Origin: Fennellomyces sp. T-0311
Lineage: Eukaryota > Mucoromycota > Mucoromycetes > Mucorales > Lichtheimiaceae
Length of the DNA stretch: 64,000 nucleotides
Reading direction: 5' to 3'
NCBI GenBank assembly: GCA_025266875.1
Contig: JALLLT010000034.1
Location: 62,001-126,000 of the forward strand
This document shows positions 47,789 to 59,202 of this stretch, one piece after another. Both the position numbers and the translations under genes were made by a program. How positions within the stretch are numbered: the stretch's first letter is position 1; each line of letters starts with the position of its first letter. The notes below the pieces were generated by a model. That model was given only the letters and a program-made list of their open reading frames with translations, was not told where the DNA came from and did no database searches.

Positions 47789-48231
47789 TCATCCGGGGCC
47801 AACAGAATACGCTTTATGTTTAAAGCGAGTGATTTCGAAACGAAGGCTGCTTCGGTCTCCGAAAATTATGTCCTTTGATATGGTTTGGGAAGGATTTCGA
47901 AGTGTGCTTCTGCTTAAAACGCAGGAAAAATTATATGCGTCCTTGGTGACGATCATGCCCATGAAATGCTGCGAACATTTCGAATATTGAGGAAAAAGCC
48001 CCGTTTTTGACCGATTTTCATACGGATATAAATTTTTGAAAAGTGTATGTCCTGTTTCCCCAAACGCACACCGTCCTTCATTCGCCAAAAAGCTTCATGT
48101 TTATAGAATTGTGCGCAATGACAGATTACTACGGAAGTAAGTAAAAAGCGTATGATATTCTCATGAAGTTTTAATATAAGTAGAGCGTAGCTAATAGATA
48201 GAACTGGCACGGCCCATGTCAGGATTTGCAC
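47789..48231 (-). pseudogene. Possible decayed coding patch, unknown family
   Basis: Two overlapping frames are open (47789–48088 and 47953–48231) with protein-like composition (SQTISKDIIFGDRSSLRFEI; WRMKDGVRLGKQDIHFSKIY). Neither matches a family I know. It could be an old repeat or a noncoding element. Confidence 0.2.
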
Positions 48232-48459
48232 TCATCGAAAACATGACATAGGTCGAGCTTTCACTCTCATAATGAGGCATACCCTCTTCGAAAATTGACA
48301 CGTCTGCTTTTATTGACCACAATCATATCAAAACATTCGAAGACGTTCCAGAAAATTCAATCCAAGATTGCATACAGTAGGAAATAAGGCATTACTGCAG
48401 AAATAATGACTATTAGTGGGGGTTTGGGTTTCGGATCTAGAATTAGTCTTCACAATAGC

Positions 48460-48720
48460 TTCGACAAATAGATGTCTTTCACGGCCTTTTTTGTGATGGT
48501 TGCGAGCGGTGCCAAGTCGAATACCGATAGTTCGTATTTCTTGCTCCTATCTGAGTTGCCAGGTACAGAAGGCAGGAGAGGATTGATAGCTAGAGCTGCT
48601 ACTTGGACTTTGTTGTCATTGTATATATCTCTTTAAAGTCGTCCTCTATGTTCTTGACGAAGCCTGTATCTTGTCTTTCTGTTACTGGTTCCTCTTGGTG
48701 TGACACTATTCGTTTACTCT
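48460..48720 (-). pseudogene. Possible decayed coding patch, unknown family
   Basis: One frame reads EEPVTERQDTGFVKNIEDD and then stops; the next frame continues VAALAINPLLPSVPGNSDRS and KYELSVFDLAPLATITKK. The composition and the switch between frames suggest a frameshifted relic rather than chance. Confidence 0.25.
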
Positions 48721-50932
48721 TTATGTTGTATCCACAATATGATCATGGCTTATGCATCACTTACCCTTGTTTGCTTATTAACAGCGGGTTACATTAATTT
48801 TCCGACTTACAGCCACATCCCTGTTCTTGACATGCGTTCCTAGTAATAATCTTGCGTATGCTAATTACCACAGCGGTTCATGTGACTTACAACCGTGTCA
48901 GTGATTCAACCTCTCGAGAATATCGCTTCATCATTTAAAGTGATGATCCAACATACGAAATAAACCAGTGATTACTTGAGTCTCGTTGCCTATGTGTCTG
49001 TTCGACTTATTGAACATCACAACGTAGGGCTTAAACTCTGTTCTTGCCTAGCAAAGCTCAAAGTAGTGTTGAAACGATTTACTTTTAAACGCCATCGGTA
49101 AGAGCATAATGACCAGCTTGCGTACATTGTGTTTTATTTGTATCTCAAACCACATGTCTCATGTCAATACATGTAGTTGAGTGAGTGTATTATCGAAACT
49201 ATGCCGACATGACTGCGGCGTGAGGATAGTTTTGTATCAGATGGCCCTTACTACACGAAGGCTAATATAGGAAAGAATTACAGCTGAGCACTATTATTCA
49301 ATAAGCATGCTACCCATTCATTAGGCTCCTGAGCTGTTTTTCTGTCAAGAAAATCAGGTGTTCCAGATGTTAAACGATACATAGAACCTTTTCATACCAA
49401 GCATTTTGTTCTCATGCTACTGCGGTTCCCAGATTGTGAGCAAGTCTCAGTCTCAGCATATATAATGAACTCCTCTGGGAGTATCTGTATATGAATGCTG
49501 TTGAGTCCGTCTTTGAATCTTTACGAATGTGAGCGCTCCACAACCTCTATCAGTTTGTATTCAAAGGTAGAAAAGCGAAAAATATATGGAATTTCCTTTT
49601 ATCGCAGCAATTCAGAGATATATTCAGACCGATACACACATTCAGTCAGTGAATTGACCTCTAAGGGATTGTCTCGAAGTGGCCCAAGATAAAGAATAGT
49701 GACTTTTCAGGTTTCTCGTTTCTCACAAGCAGTAGAATCCGCTAGGTACGTATAGGTCTAGTCATGGCTACCATGTCCTAAGCGTATAAAGTAGAGGTAG
49801 CGGTTACTCGCGCGCCGATTCGTATTTTTGGATCGCAACAGCAACTGTGTCTTTACCCTGCAAAGCGTAGCATGACTAGTGCGAGTAATGACACGACGAA
49901 GTACGCTGTTGTACAGCAAAGAAGCCTCTTGCACGTGCGAAAGGCCAAAGTGCTTTGTTAAGCGTTATCGAGGAAAAGCGGGGCGCTGTCCATTGAATAA
50001 AGAGGCTCCAATATTTGATGGTTTCCGTGGAAGCCAACGGGACACGTGAGAAGGGCGGTTGCGGCGCGGGTGTGCTCTTTGTGTCGCGTGGGAAGGGCTT
50101 AGAAAAAACAAGGAGTGCACAGGTTAGACCAATTAAATGAGGCAGCGTCAAAAGTCAGACGTCACATCCGCTACGCAATCGAAAAACAACAAAACTGTGA
50201 GGAAATTTGCCGCAGCCTTTTTCTCAACCAACTCAATCTCCCTTTTGTACATACAAAAAAAGCCTCTCTTCTTTCCATCCAAAGTCTACCCACCAAAGGT
50301 AAATGTCGTTCGGCGGCGCAAGTTATGGGGAAGTGCTGGCATTTTCCCTCCAATCCGATCGGTCTCCTTTTTTCCTGGACCGTGCATCATCGCGTTCAAA
50401 TCTTGTAATCACACAACTCCCTCTGGCGTGACGATTTGATTCAAGGGGACAGATTGAAAGAGATTGCTATATCCGAGTCACATCATCCAAGTTGGCCTGG
50501 CTTCCGTCACTCCTCAAAGCTGTTGTGTGTGTTGGAGAAAGACGAGCAGCGTCGACGGCTGACAAGTGTGCGGTTTATGAGACCATACAAGGCGGAGGGG
50601 CGATATACGCAAGCAGATCAAGGAAAAACAATGGTTTTTGTGTTTTTGACAGCTCTTTGCGATACACCACGACGAGCAAGAGACGGCGCAATCTGAGAAT
50701 ACGTTTGCACGGTGCACGCGTGTCGTTGAGAAAAAGAAAGTGAACAGCAAAGCTCGATGATGCCGGCCAGAAGGGGATTCCTGGAGGAGAGAACGTCGGC
50801 AGTATTTGCCTCCATCCTTGTTTTTTCTGTTTTCTTGGGGTCGCATTACCGTATCGAACGCTGTTACTAAAACACCATCCGTTGTCTTCCATGGCGACTT
50901 CTTCTCTCTCTCTGGCAGTTATTTTACCCGAT

Positions 50933-52375
50933 ATGTCTTCCGCTGACCACGCTGACGATCTCATTGACTACGAGGAGGAGGATGAGCAAACCATCCAGCA
51001 AGAAACCGCCACCGCCGCCGCCGCCGCTGCCAAGGAGGCCGAGAGCAACGGCGCTGCTGATGCTGCCGGTGACGATAAAAAAGACAAGAAGGGTTCGTAC
51101 GTCGGTATCAGCTCCACCGGTTTCCGCGATTTTCTGCTGAAGCCCGAACTGCTGCGAAGCATTGTCGACTGCGGTTTCGAGCATCCATCCGAAGGTATGT
51201 GCTACACGCAACCTAGCAACACCGCGTTGCTGACCCCGCGTCTCCAGTGCAACAGGAGTGCATTCCTCAGTCCATCTTGGGTATGGACGTCATCTGTCAG
51301 GCCAAGTCTGGTATGGGTAAGACCGCCGTGTTTGTTCTTGCCACCCTGCAGCAGATCGAACCTATCGATGGCGAGGTCTCCGTGGTTGTGCTGTGCCACA
51401 CCCGTGAGCTTGCCTTCCAGATTCGTAACGAGTACAACAGATTCAGCAAGTACATTCCCGACATCCGCACTGAAGTGTTCTACGGTGGTGTGCCCACACA
51501 AAAGGACATTGACATTCTCAAGGACAAGAAGAAGTGTCCCCATATCTTGGTCGGCACTCCTGGCCGTGTCTGGGGCTTGGTCCGTGAGAAGCATTTGAAG
51601 CTCAACAACGTCAAGCACTTTGTCCTCGACGAGTGCGACAAGATGCTGGAGCAGCTGGGTAAGCGCGTAGATGTGGGTGAGTGAACCGAATATTAATGTT
51701 GGCTGTGCAGATATGCGTCGCGATGTCCAGGACATCTTCCGCTCCACGCCACACCACAAGCAGGTGATGATGTTTTCCGCCACGCTGGCCAAGGAGATGC
51801 GACCCATCTGCAAGAAGTTCATGCAGAACCCTCTGGAGATCTACGTTGACGATGAGGCCAAGCTCACACTTCACGGTCTGCAGCAATTCTACATCAAGCT
51901 GGACGAGCGCGAGAAGAACCGCAAACTGAACGAGCTTTTGGATAGCCTTGAGTTCAACCAGGTGTGCATCTTTGTGCGCTCGGTGCCGCGTGCCAACGAA
52001 CTCAACCGCATCCTGATCAACTGCAACTTCCCAAGCATCTGCATTCACTCGCAAATGACTCAGGACGAGCGCATCAAGCGGTACAAGTCGTTCAAGGACT
52101 TTGAGAAGCGCATCATGGTGGCCACCGACATCTTTGGCCGTGGTATCGATATCGAGCGCGTCAACATCGTCATCAACTACGACATGCCCGACAGCGCAGA
52201 CACCTATCTCCATCGCGTGGGCCGTGCTGGCCGTTTCGGAACCAAGGGTCTGGGCATCACTTTTGTCTCCAACGAGAAGGACACGGAGGTGCTCAACGAC
52301 GTGCAGAGCCGGTTCGAAATCAACATTACCCCCTTGCCCGAGGACGTCGACGTAAACGCGTACATGACCTCGTAA
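50933..52375 (+). CDS. SUB2: DEAD-box RNA helicase Sub2/UAP56 (spliceosome and mRNA export)
   Basis: ATP-dependent RNA helicase of the TREX complex, nuclear. Three exons (50933–51194, 51248–51658, 51711–52375) encode 445 residues, the normal length. The start at 50933 gives the conserved acidic N-terminus [10 protein letters not shown]; an in-frame ATG at 50891 would add 14 residues with no match to the family. Helicase motifs in order: Q motif with [15 protein letters not shown], motif [10 protein letters not shown], Ia HTRELAFQI, Ib VGTPGR, motif II DECD (the mark of this subfamily instead of DEAD), motif III SAT, motif [31 protein letters not shown]. An Ala-rich insertion (about residues 25–45) lies before the Q motif. 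It is convergent with INH1, 156 bp apart. Confidence 0.97.
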
Positions 52376-52531
52376 AAAGCTGAGCACGTGCTTGCCCCTC
52401 CCTTCTCTGAACCCTTTTCTCATTTGGCTTTCGCTTTTCCTTGACTGTTTCTTTGCTTATCATTACATATATAAAGGCGCTCGTTGTGTGGTACTTTAGC
52501 CCAGTTTATTTGCACTTTTTCTATGACGCAT

Positions 52532-52855
52532 TTATTTGCCCTTCTCCAACGCCTCAAGGTCTTTCCGCAGAGCGTTGGTCGCCTTTTCTTGTTCTTCCAG
52601 GGCCTTGCGCAGCGCCTTTAACTTCTCTTCATCCTGTTGGAGCCGCGCTGTTAGTTCTAAAGCGCCCTGCGTTACCCACCTGTGCCCCTCACTTACGTGT
52701 TTCTGCGCCCACTGTTTCTCAGCAGCCTTTTCCTTCTCAGCGAACTTCTTGGTTCCGGCGCCGTCTTGGGATGCGATACGTGATGAACTGAACATGCGGC
52801 GTGACAAAGGGGTGGTCGTTCTCTTGGTGATGGTGCAAACTTGACGAATAAACAT
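52532..52855 (-). CDS. INH1: Mitochondrial F1Fo-ATPase inhibitor (IF1/INH1)
   Basis: Small matrix protein that blocks ATP hydrolysis by ATP synthase when pH falls. The start at 52855 gives a mitochondrial presequence (MFIRQVCTITKRTTTPLSRR, rich in Arg, Thr and Ser). A 63-bp intron (52634–52696, GTAAGT…AACAG) keeps the frame and has no stop. Removing it joins EKQWAQKH to DEEKLKALRKAL, the continuous inhibitory helix of the family, leaving 86 residues. The coiled-coil tail (EEQEKATNALRKDLEALEKGK) would mediate dimerisation. Reading through the intron would insert 21 residues in the middle of the inhibitory helix. Confidence 0.9.
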   Translation of the reverse strand: MFIRQVCTITKRTTTPLSRRMFSSSRIASQDGAGTKKFAEKEKAAEKQWAQKHVSEGHRWVTQGALELTARLQQDEEKLKALRKALEEQEKATNALRKDLEALEKGK

Positions 52856-53578
52856 TATGAAGAAAGATAATGCGATAGGACGCTCGCAGCTTGGTCTTTT
52901 TATAGACGCATTATTAAGGCGCATGACGCGGCGATTATGACGCATATGTAGACAATTCCGTTAGCCGGTTACACACGCCATCCCGAGCTGCTCCCTTCAC
53001 CCAGGGCTAAACACTTTTTCCCTTGACGTTCGGCGCTCACCGCGATAATTACGTGCCTTCCTGTTATTTGAGCGTGTATCGCATCGGTCATCCGATGTCC
53101 AAGCTCATATGCACGCCATTACCATACAAAGCTTTTCTTTCAAATAAAATGCTGACTGATAGGATCATCATGACATCAGGTCGCATTTCTGGGATTGAAT
53201 CGGATACTTCTTTAACGTACGTTTCTATCACGTTCCCCGAGACTGTACCAAGATGTTGCGTGATCAATAAAAAAGAGAGAGCAACCACCACGTACGCACA
53301 GCGTGACAGATAATGAGGTTAAACTTTACTCCTCTTTGATGAAGTACGTATTTGTGCATGGGACTCTTTTTTTATATGCATTCGTCCTCTTTCACATCTT
53401 CAACACACCTTTTCCTTCCGACAGTTGCAAATGATATCCTGTAACCATAGTAACAAAATGTCGTCACTCCGATAGCGCAAAAACTTGATTATGACAAGTG
53501 GTGCAACCACCAAATCAAGTCACTTTCTGAGAAGCACTAGAAAAATGAAGGACCCCTTGCCCCGAAACTTTAACAACA
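52856..53578. promoter_or_regulatory. Upstream region between INH1 and the ABC1-type kinase
   Basis: A 723-bp divergent spacer. Both flanking genes encode mitochondrial proteins, so shared control is possible but not shown. No specific site was recognised. Confidence 0.35.
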
Positions 53579-55453
53579 ATGTTGCCAGGCAGGCTGCTTA
53601 CACGGTGCCGCACTGCACCACGAGTATGGCGACCTACTCAATCCTCCTACTCGACATCTGCTAGACGAAAGCGTGGCTTGCCATGGTTCTTGGGCATGGC
53701 GACGATTGGCACCGGTGTAGGTGCAACAGGTCTCTGCTATACAAACGATGATGCCCGCCATGTGTTTACTGCCCTACAACGTTGTGGTACAGCGGGTATG
53801 ATTGGCGCACGCGTGGCATGGAACTATAAAACACTTTTATCTGCCAACTATGCGAACGACGAAGCTTACCAGACTGCGAAACGAGAATGCGACAAACGAT
53901 CGGCCGAAATTGTCTTGCGTGGATTGCAATCGCTCGGTGGTATATACATTAAACTCGGTCAACATGTCTCAGCAATGGTGTATATTTTGCCGCCGGAATG
54001 GACCGAAACCATGGCCGTGCTACAGGATCGTTGCGACCCTACACCCGAGGAAGAAGTGCGTCAATTGTTTATCACAGATTATGGACATCCCATAGAGGAT
54101 ATCTTTGACGAGTTTGATTGGAATCCCATTGGTGTTGCTTCGTTGGCGCAGGTCCACAAAGCTCGTTTGAAAGAAAGTGGTCAACAAGTCGCAGTCAAGC
54201 TGCAGCATCCAGCCCTCGACGAATTCTGTCGTGTCGATATGGAGACGGTGACAGTCATTATCGATGTGATCAAAAAAGCTTTCCCAGAGTTTGGATTTGG
54301 TTGGCTCGTCGATGAAATGCGGGAATCGCTTCCTCGTGAATTGGATTTCGTACATGAAGCCATGAATTCAAAGTTGGTCGCACAGAATTTTGCTGACGAT
54401 ATCAAGCACCGTCGAACAGCACTCACGGTCCCGCAAATTGTTTGGGCCAGACGGCGCATTTTGTGCATGGAGTGTAAGTTGAAAACTGTGGCGCGGGTGA
54501 AATCAGGGACTGAGTTTGGTACACAGTTATTGAGGGATCCCGTATCGACGATGTGGAGTACATGAAGCAACATAATATCAACCCTGCGCAAGTATCCGCC
54601 GAATTCTCTGAGGCATTCTCCAAAATGATCTTCATGCATGGGTAAGTGTGTCTCGTTGGCAAGGATAAGCCGTTATTAAACTCATGTACGACCCCGTTTA
54701 GCTTTGTACACTGCGATCCACGTAGGTATACTTGCTTTTCATCCAGCTCTCAGCAGGCTAACAATACCATATCCATCAGATCCAGGAAATGTGATCATCC
54801 GTCCCGCCAAAGATCCCAAGCACTCGAAATACAACTTTGACATTGTTCTGATTGACCACGGATTGTACCGCCATTTACCCGAACAAATCCGTATCGACTA
54901 TGCACACTTGTGGACATCGCTTATCCGTGGTGACGTTGAAGGCATCAAAAAGTACTCCAAGCGCGTAGGCGGTACTGACACCTATCAACTGTTTGCATCG
55001 ATTTTGACGGGCCGTGCATGGGAGACTGTCAGCTCAGCAAATCTGTCGACTGTTCGCAGTTCAACAGAACTGCAACATATGTCTGCTGGTGCTATGGAGT
55101 TTCTCGTTGATATTGCCGACATTCTTGCTCGATTGCCACGTGTCGTGCTTTTGTTGCTAAAGACCAGCGATCTGCTCCGTCATATTGATGAAGTCCTTCG
55201 TTCTTCATCATCCGGCCAAGACGATCACTTGACATATGTTATTATGGGTAGATACTGTGCCAAGGCAGTATGGTTAGATACAAAGCAGCATTTGTTGAAC
55301 AAACTTTCCGAGATCGGATTCAACTGGCAAGTCTTCAAGGCTCTAGCACTCAGTTGGTGGCATTATCATTCGCTGGCATTCATGCTGTGGTTGTATCAAA
55401 GAGCTGCAAGGCTCGCTTCGCCAAAGCAACAACCTAAAAGTATAGAGCAATAG
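53579..55453 (+). CDS. MCP2: ABC1/ADCK-family atypical kinase, MCP2/ADCK1 type, mitochondrial
   Basis: Member of the UbiB/ADCK family, linked to lipid and coenzyme Q balance in the mitochondrial inner membrane. Four exons (53579–54473, 54527–54641, 54702–54721, 54780–55453) give 567 residues. The N-terminus has a basic presequence and a membrane segment (FLGMATIGTGVGATGLCY). The family hallmark KLGQHVSAM, the PIGVASLAQVHKARL loop, QVAVKLQHP and the ELDFVHEA segment are all present. A 20-nt third exon encodes FVHCDP, and splicing on both sides builds the catalytic HCDPHPGN. The metal-binding LIDHGLYR uses DHG rather than DFG, as in the ADCK1/MCP2 branch. It ends 60 bp from the zinc-finger gene in tail-to-tail orientation. 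Confidence 0.9.
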
Positions 55454-55513
55454 AATATTTATATATATAGATATATATGTATATTAGAGTATACTACGCA
55501 TACCCTTTAGCTA

Positions 55514-58500
55514 CTAAAATAATCTTTCCTCTTGTAGTTTTGCCTGCAAATCGCTATCTGAAGCGGGCTCCGGCTTTTGTAAATTCTTGAAGATAATTTG
55601 AATTCTTTCCATTGGATGAAGCAAAAGCTTCTTGTTTCCTGTAGGGTACGTCAGTTCTTCGGTCTTTTCATACGGCTGTGCTGCTATCGTACCATCGAAC
55701 CATAATCGTTTTCCGGCAGGAGTCCTGAATCTAAACGATCTTCGCATATTGAAGCGAGGGATATAGAAAAAGAACTTGTCGTGATCGACTTTGATGTGTT
55801 GAAAAAAATCGTTATATTGCGCGGTCGGGAACGTTTTTCCGCATTCCATATATGGACAGTAAAGTTTCCCGTTCTTTCCTAAATGCGCAATCATTTTAGA
55901 AGCCATTGTCGAAAGCGTACCGTAACGAATTACCTAGTTTTTTAAGCACGGGTTGCCGCTCGCCAGAATATTCCCGACCTTTCCTGAATGGAGGTATCCA
56001 TAAATGTGAGTATTTCTTGGGCTCACTATCCGAGAATTCCCCTGAACTCTCGCCTTCATCCGTTGAGTAGCACATGTCTGCTTTGTGATACGTGGGTTTG
56101 ACCTGGTCCTCGTCGTGGTAGTATTTGTACGGATTATATGGACTCGACCTGAAATCGTCTGATTCACTAGATGTGTCGGAAACCAGGTTCGGCTTTCGTT
56201 CCCAAGTAAATGAATCTTCTGTTGCATAGCTTGTCTCACTATTATATGCATGATCTGATTCTGGTTGCCACCGTGCCTTTAAGATCTCTTTCTTTTTCTG
56301 TCCTATAGTCTGTTTCGGTCTTGTAGATTTCTCCTTGGGATTGGGTGGTTTATATTTTGATACCACCACCATTATTTCGCCTTCTTCAAGCGCGCCATAA
56401 CAGCTATCTACTCAATCGCATTTAATGCCTGCTGAAGGATATTGCTTGTTAACATGTACCATCAAATACCATTGGTTCACCTTCAGGAGTACAGTATGCA
56501 GTAGACGATTTCAGTGGAGGGAGCTCAGGATCATGCTCGTTTCTGATGTGTCGCACGATCAATTTCGAAAACTTTTTTCGTGTGGTGCAATTCTTATATG
56601 GACAGCAAAAGGGTAAACGGTCTACAACATGAGGTTAATACATGGTATATAAGCTAGCACTTTGTCATACCAGCTTCCGCCAGATACTTGACTGTCAGAA
56701 CCTCTTTATCTTTAAGCATATTTCGGCATCGCTCTGCAGGTATCGTATGGATTAGACGAATATTTCCCGCGCTTTTGGGTGTGTACAGACCATTTGTTAC
56801 GTCAATGATATCACCCGACGAGTTTTTAATCTGCACTCTAGTCAATTGATTTATCATTGGATTTTCGGGGCAGTGCTTTTGTATATGCTTAAAAATGGAG
56901 ACAGTGCCACGTGCCACAGTTTCACATCCTTCGTAAGGACAAAAGCAGTATTCTACAAAATGTGTGAGCAAACCTCAAAAGTAGCCATATATTCATGGAT
57001 TGCCATACTTTTGCTCGGGTACTCGACTAAAATCGTATCTTTTGAGTCCAACATATTACGACATTTCGCTAAAGGTATATTATTATAAAATTATTTGGAA
57101 ACATTCAATTGTTAAGTCTTACCATTTTCGAAATCTATTACGTCGCCAGTAGATGTTTTGAATTTTTGTGTCTTTCTTATTAACCTCGGGAAACGTGAAG
57201 AATGACTGTCCAAAATATGGTTACGGGCCATATAAAACTGGTTAAAGCTCTGTAAACATCCACGGTACGGACAGTAAAATTGCTCTAAATACATTATGCT
57301 TCAGAAAAATACGCATTACACAGTGTTTTAGACTTACTTTGGTTCGCACGCTCAACAGTTATCGCATCTCCTACTTTTAACATGTTGCGACAATTCTCTA
57401 TAAAATCATTTTTTTAAGTTGACATGCATGTTATCTATTACTCTTTGATCAATACCGTTTTCAAGGTGTATTACCTCTCCGGATGGAGTTTTGAAAATTC
57501 GTTTAGCAGAACGCAGGTTGGGTAACTTGGTGTTGTGTTCCCGCTTAAAATGATCATAAATTGCTGTCCCAGAAGGAAAAGTGCCATGGCAATCCATGTA
57601 TGGACAGTAGAACGCTATAAATAACGTCAGTAAAAGAACGTAGGTAACCTCAGTGTAATAGCCATCTACTCTTGGGCAAAACTTCGATTAACATGTGACT
57701 TCCATGTTCTAGCATATTGCGACAATTTTCTACTTTCAAATAATCAGTATGACATGCAAATACGCAAGCAGAAGCTTGAACATTACCGCTAGTAAAATGA
57801 ATCACTTCTCTCTTTGGCGTCATATATACTTTTCCCCAAGCACTCGTAGAATTACAGTACTGTATCGCGTGAACGCGTTTAAGATGAGATAAAACATCCT
57901 TTTGAAGACCATATACACTGTCGCACCCCTGACAAGGACAGTAAAACGTTTCTATAGATAGTGTAAGCAGCAGTGCACAAAGACTGTTTATACACCCGTA
58001 TGTACGTTTCCTGGCTTCCACTACTTTCGGTGGTGGAGGTAAATTCGATACCTCATCCCCAGGTTTTAATTTATCACGACAGTTATCTGCAACAGCCTAT
58101 TATTAACTACCGCAAAACAACAGGAATGTAAGTATTACCACTTTTGAAATCAATCACCTCTCCGCTAGGGCTCTTGCATGGCAGACCCCTCACGCCACCC
58201 GGATGCGTGATAGAATGAACCTTTTTCATATGTGTGGTAAGAGATTGAAAGTGAGCATACGTTTTTGAACATCCAATGCATGGGCAACGGAAGGAATCTA
58301 TCAATGGAGTGAGTAAAGAAGCAGGCTCCAGTTTATCCTATCATTGTACCTGGATCCACGGGATCCGGACCGCGCGTTTCCACATTGGCTGCTCCCTTGA
58401 GTTTTTCTCGCGCGGCTTTTCGCCGCCTAGCTTTTTCTCGCTTAATTTCTTCACACTCAAGCCTATCTTGGGCATCTGTGATTGATTCTCAGCCATGGGA

Positions 58501-58695
58501 TTGCACCTTCTTCCAAGGATTTGTACCTATAATTTCCTCCTTTTCTTGACGCTTTGCTTTCGTACGCTCTGCTCTTCTTTTGCGCTCGACCAAAACTTTG
58601 CGTGCCTCAGCAGCTATTCGTCTCCGGTACTCTTCAGTGTCCGAGTCAAAAACATTTAAATGTCTGGTTGGCTGGCGGTTGGGAAAATATCCCAT
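55514..58695 (-). CDS. Modular zinc-finger protein with repeated two-exon units (finger + CRNML motif)
   Basis: Function unknown. About 15 short exons give roughly 810 residues. Exons 1–2 form a basic, helical leader (RRRIAAEARKVLVERKRRAERTKAKRQ). Then comes a series of paired exons. The first of each pair holds one finger C-x4-C-x12-H-x4-H (for example CPCIGCSKTYAHF…HMKKVH, CPYMDCHGTF, CPYRGCLQSF, CPYEGCETVA, CPYKNCTTRK) and ends in a TPSGEVIDF-like strand. The second holds a short CRNML…VE motif (ENCRNMLKVGDAITVE, AKCRNMLDSKDTILVE, ERCRNMLKDKEVLTVK). All these introns are phase 1. A Ser/Asp-rich linker (about 160 residues) precedes a seventh finger (CPYMECGKTF, with 14 rather than 12 residues before its first His). 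Finger 5 ends in Cys rather than the last His. The start at 58695 is the first usable ATG; an upstream exon is possible. Confidence 0.8.
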
Positions 58696-59202
58696 CTTGT
58701 TCCTGGCAATCAAGTTGGCATGAATGTCAAGATGTCAAACTAAATGTAATCATACTTGGCAATGTGCTTGATGTATGTACGATTGAGTTCCAGGGCACGC
58801 TATCGAGTCGTGCTGGCTTCTTTGTCTAAGCTAATTTTAGACTGGCCAATATCTTAAACGTGCAGTGTGTGGCACTTTTACCTAGTATCCAAATAATCTA
58901 CACGGAAGAGATGGAAAGCAAGTGGCCCTGTCAATATATGGCTGACTTGAAATATATATCCATGGTGTAACATATATTAGCACCGTCGACGGGTCTCATC
59001 ATGCCACAGTGCTATCTTTCACTTAATTTTGCAATTCGCATTTCGGATTCTCAGACATATTGGTAGTGATTTACCGATAGAATGGCGTGGTCAACTCACG
59101 GTGGGTTGCCAAGGATATTTTTGAAGCGAATTTATTTATCTCGTTTACAAGGCACAAAATCCATCCTCACTATGTCTAATTTCTCGGTTCAAACAGCAAG
59201 AT
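58696..59202. other. Intergenic region between the zinc-finger gene and the glycosidase gene
   Basis: About 500 bp with the promoter of the zinc-finger gene (minus strand). No other gene or clear element is seen. Confidence 0.45.

Larger units (their letters stand above)
44429..50932. other. Gene-poor region of 6.5 kb
   Basis: No intact gene could be supported. Many short open frames exist, but none shows a family motif. Two patches look like old coding sequence (47789–48231 and 48460–48720, both minus) and are listed separately. The last 0.8 kb upstream of SUB2 presumably holds its promoter. Confidence 0.5.

Noticed and set aside
50882..50932. N-terminal extension of SUB2
   Set aside because: The extra residues do not match the family, which normally starts just before the DLIDYEEE motif.
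50514..50964. Overlapping 110–129-residue frames upstream of SUB2
   Set aside because: Several frames are open at once in the promoter region, with odd composition and no motif.
51611..52423. 270-residue open frame antisense to SUB2
   Set aside because: It mirrors conserved helicase exons on the other strand and runs across an intron; composition is that of a reverse-complement shadow.
55514..58713. Several separate small zinc-finger genes
   Set aside because: Splice sites of consistent phase join all segments, and the isolated frames lack their own starts.
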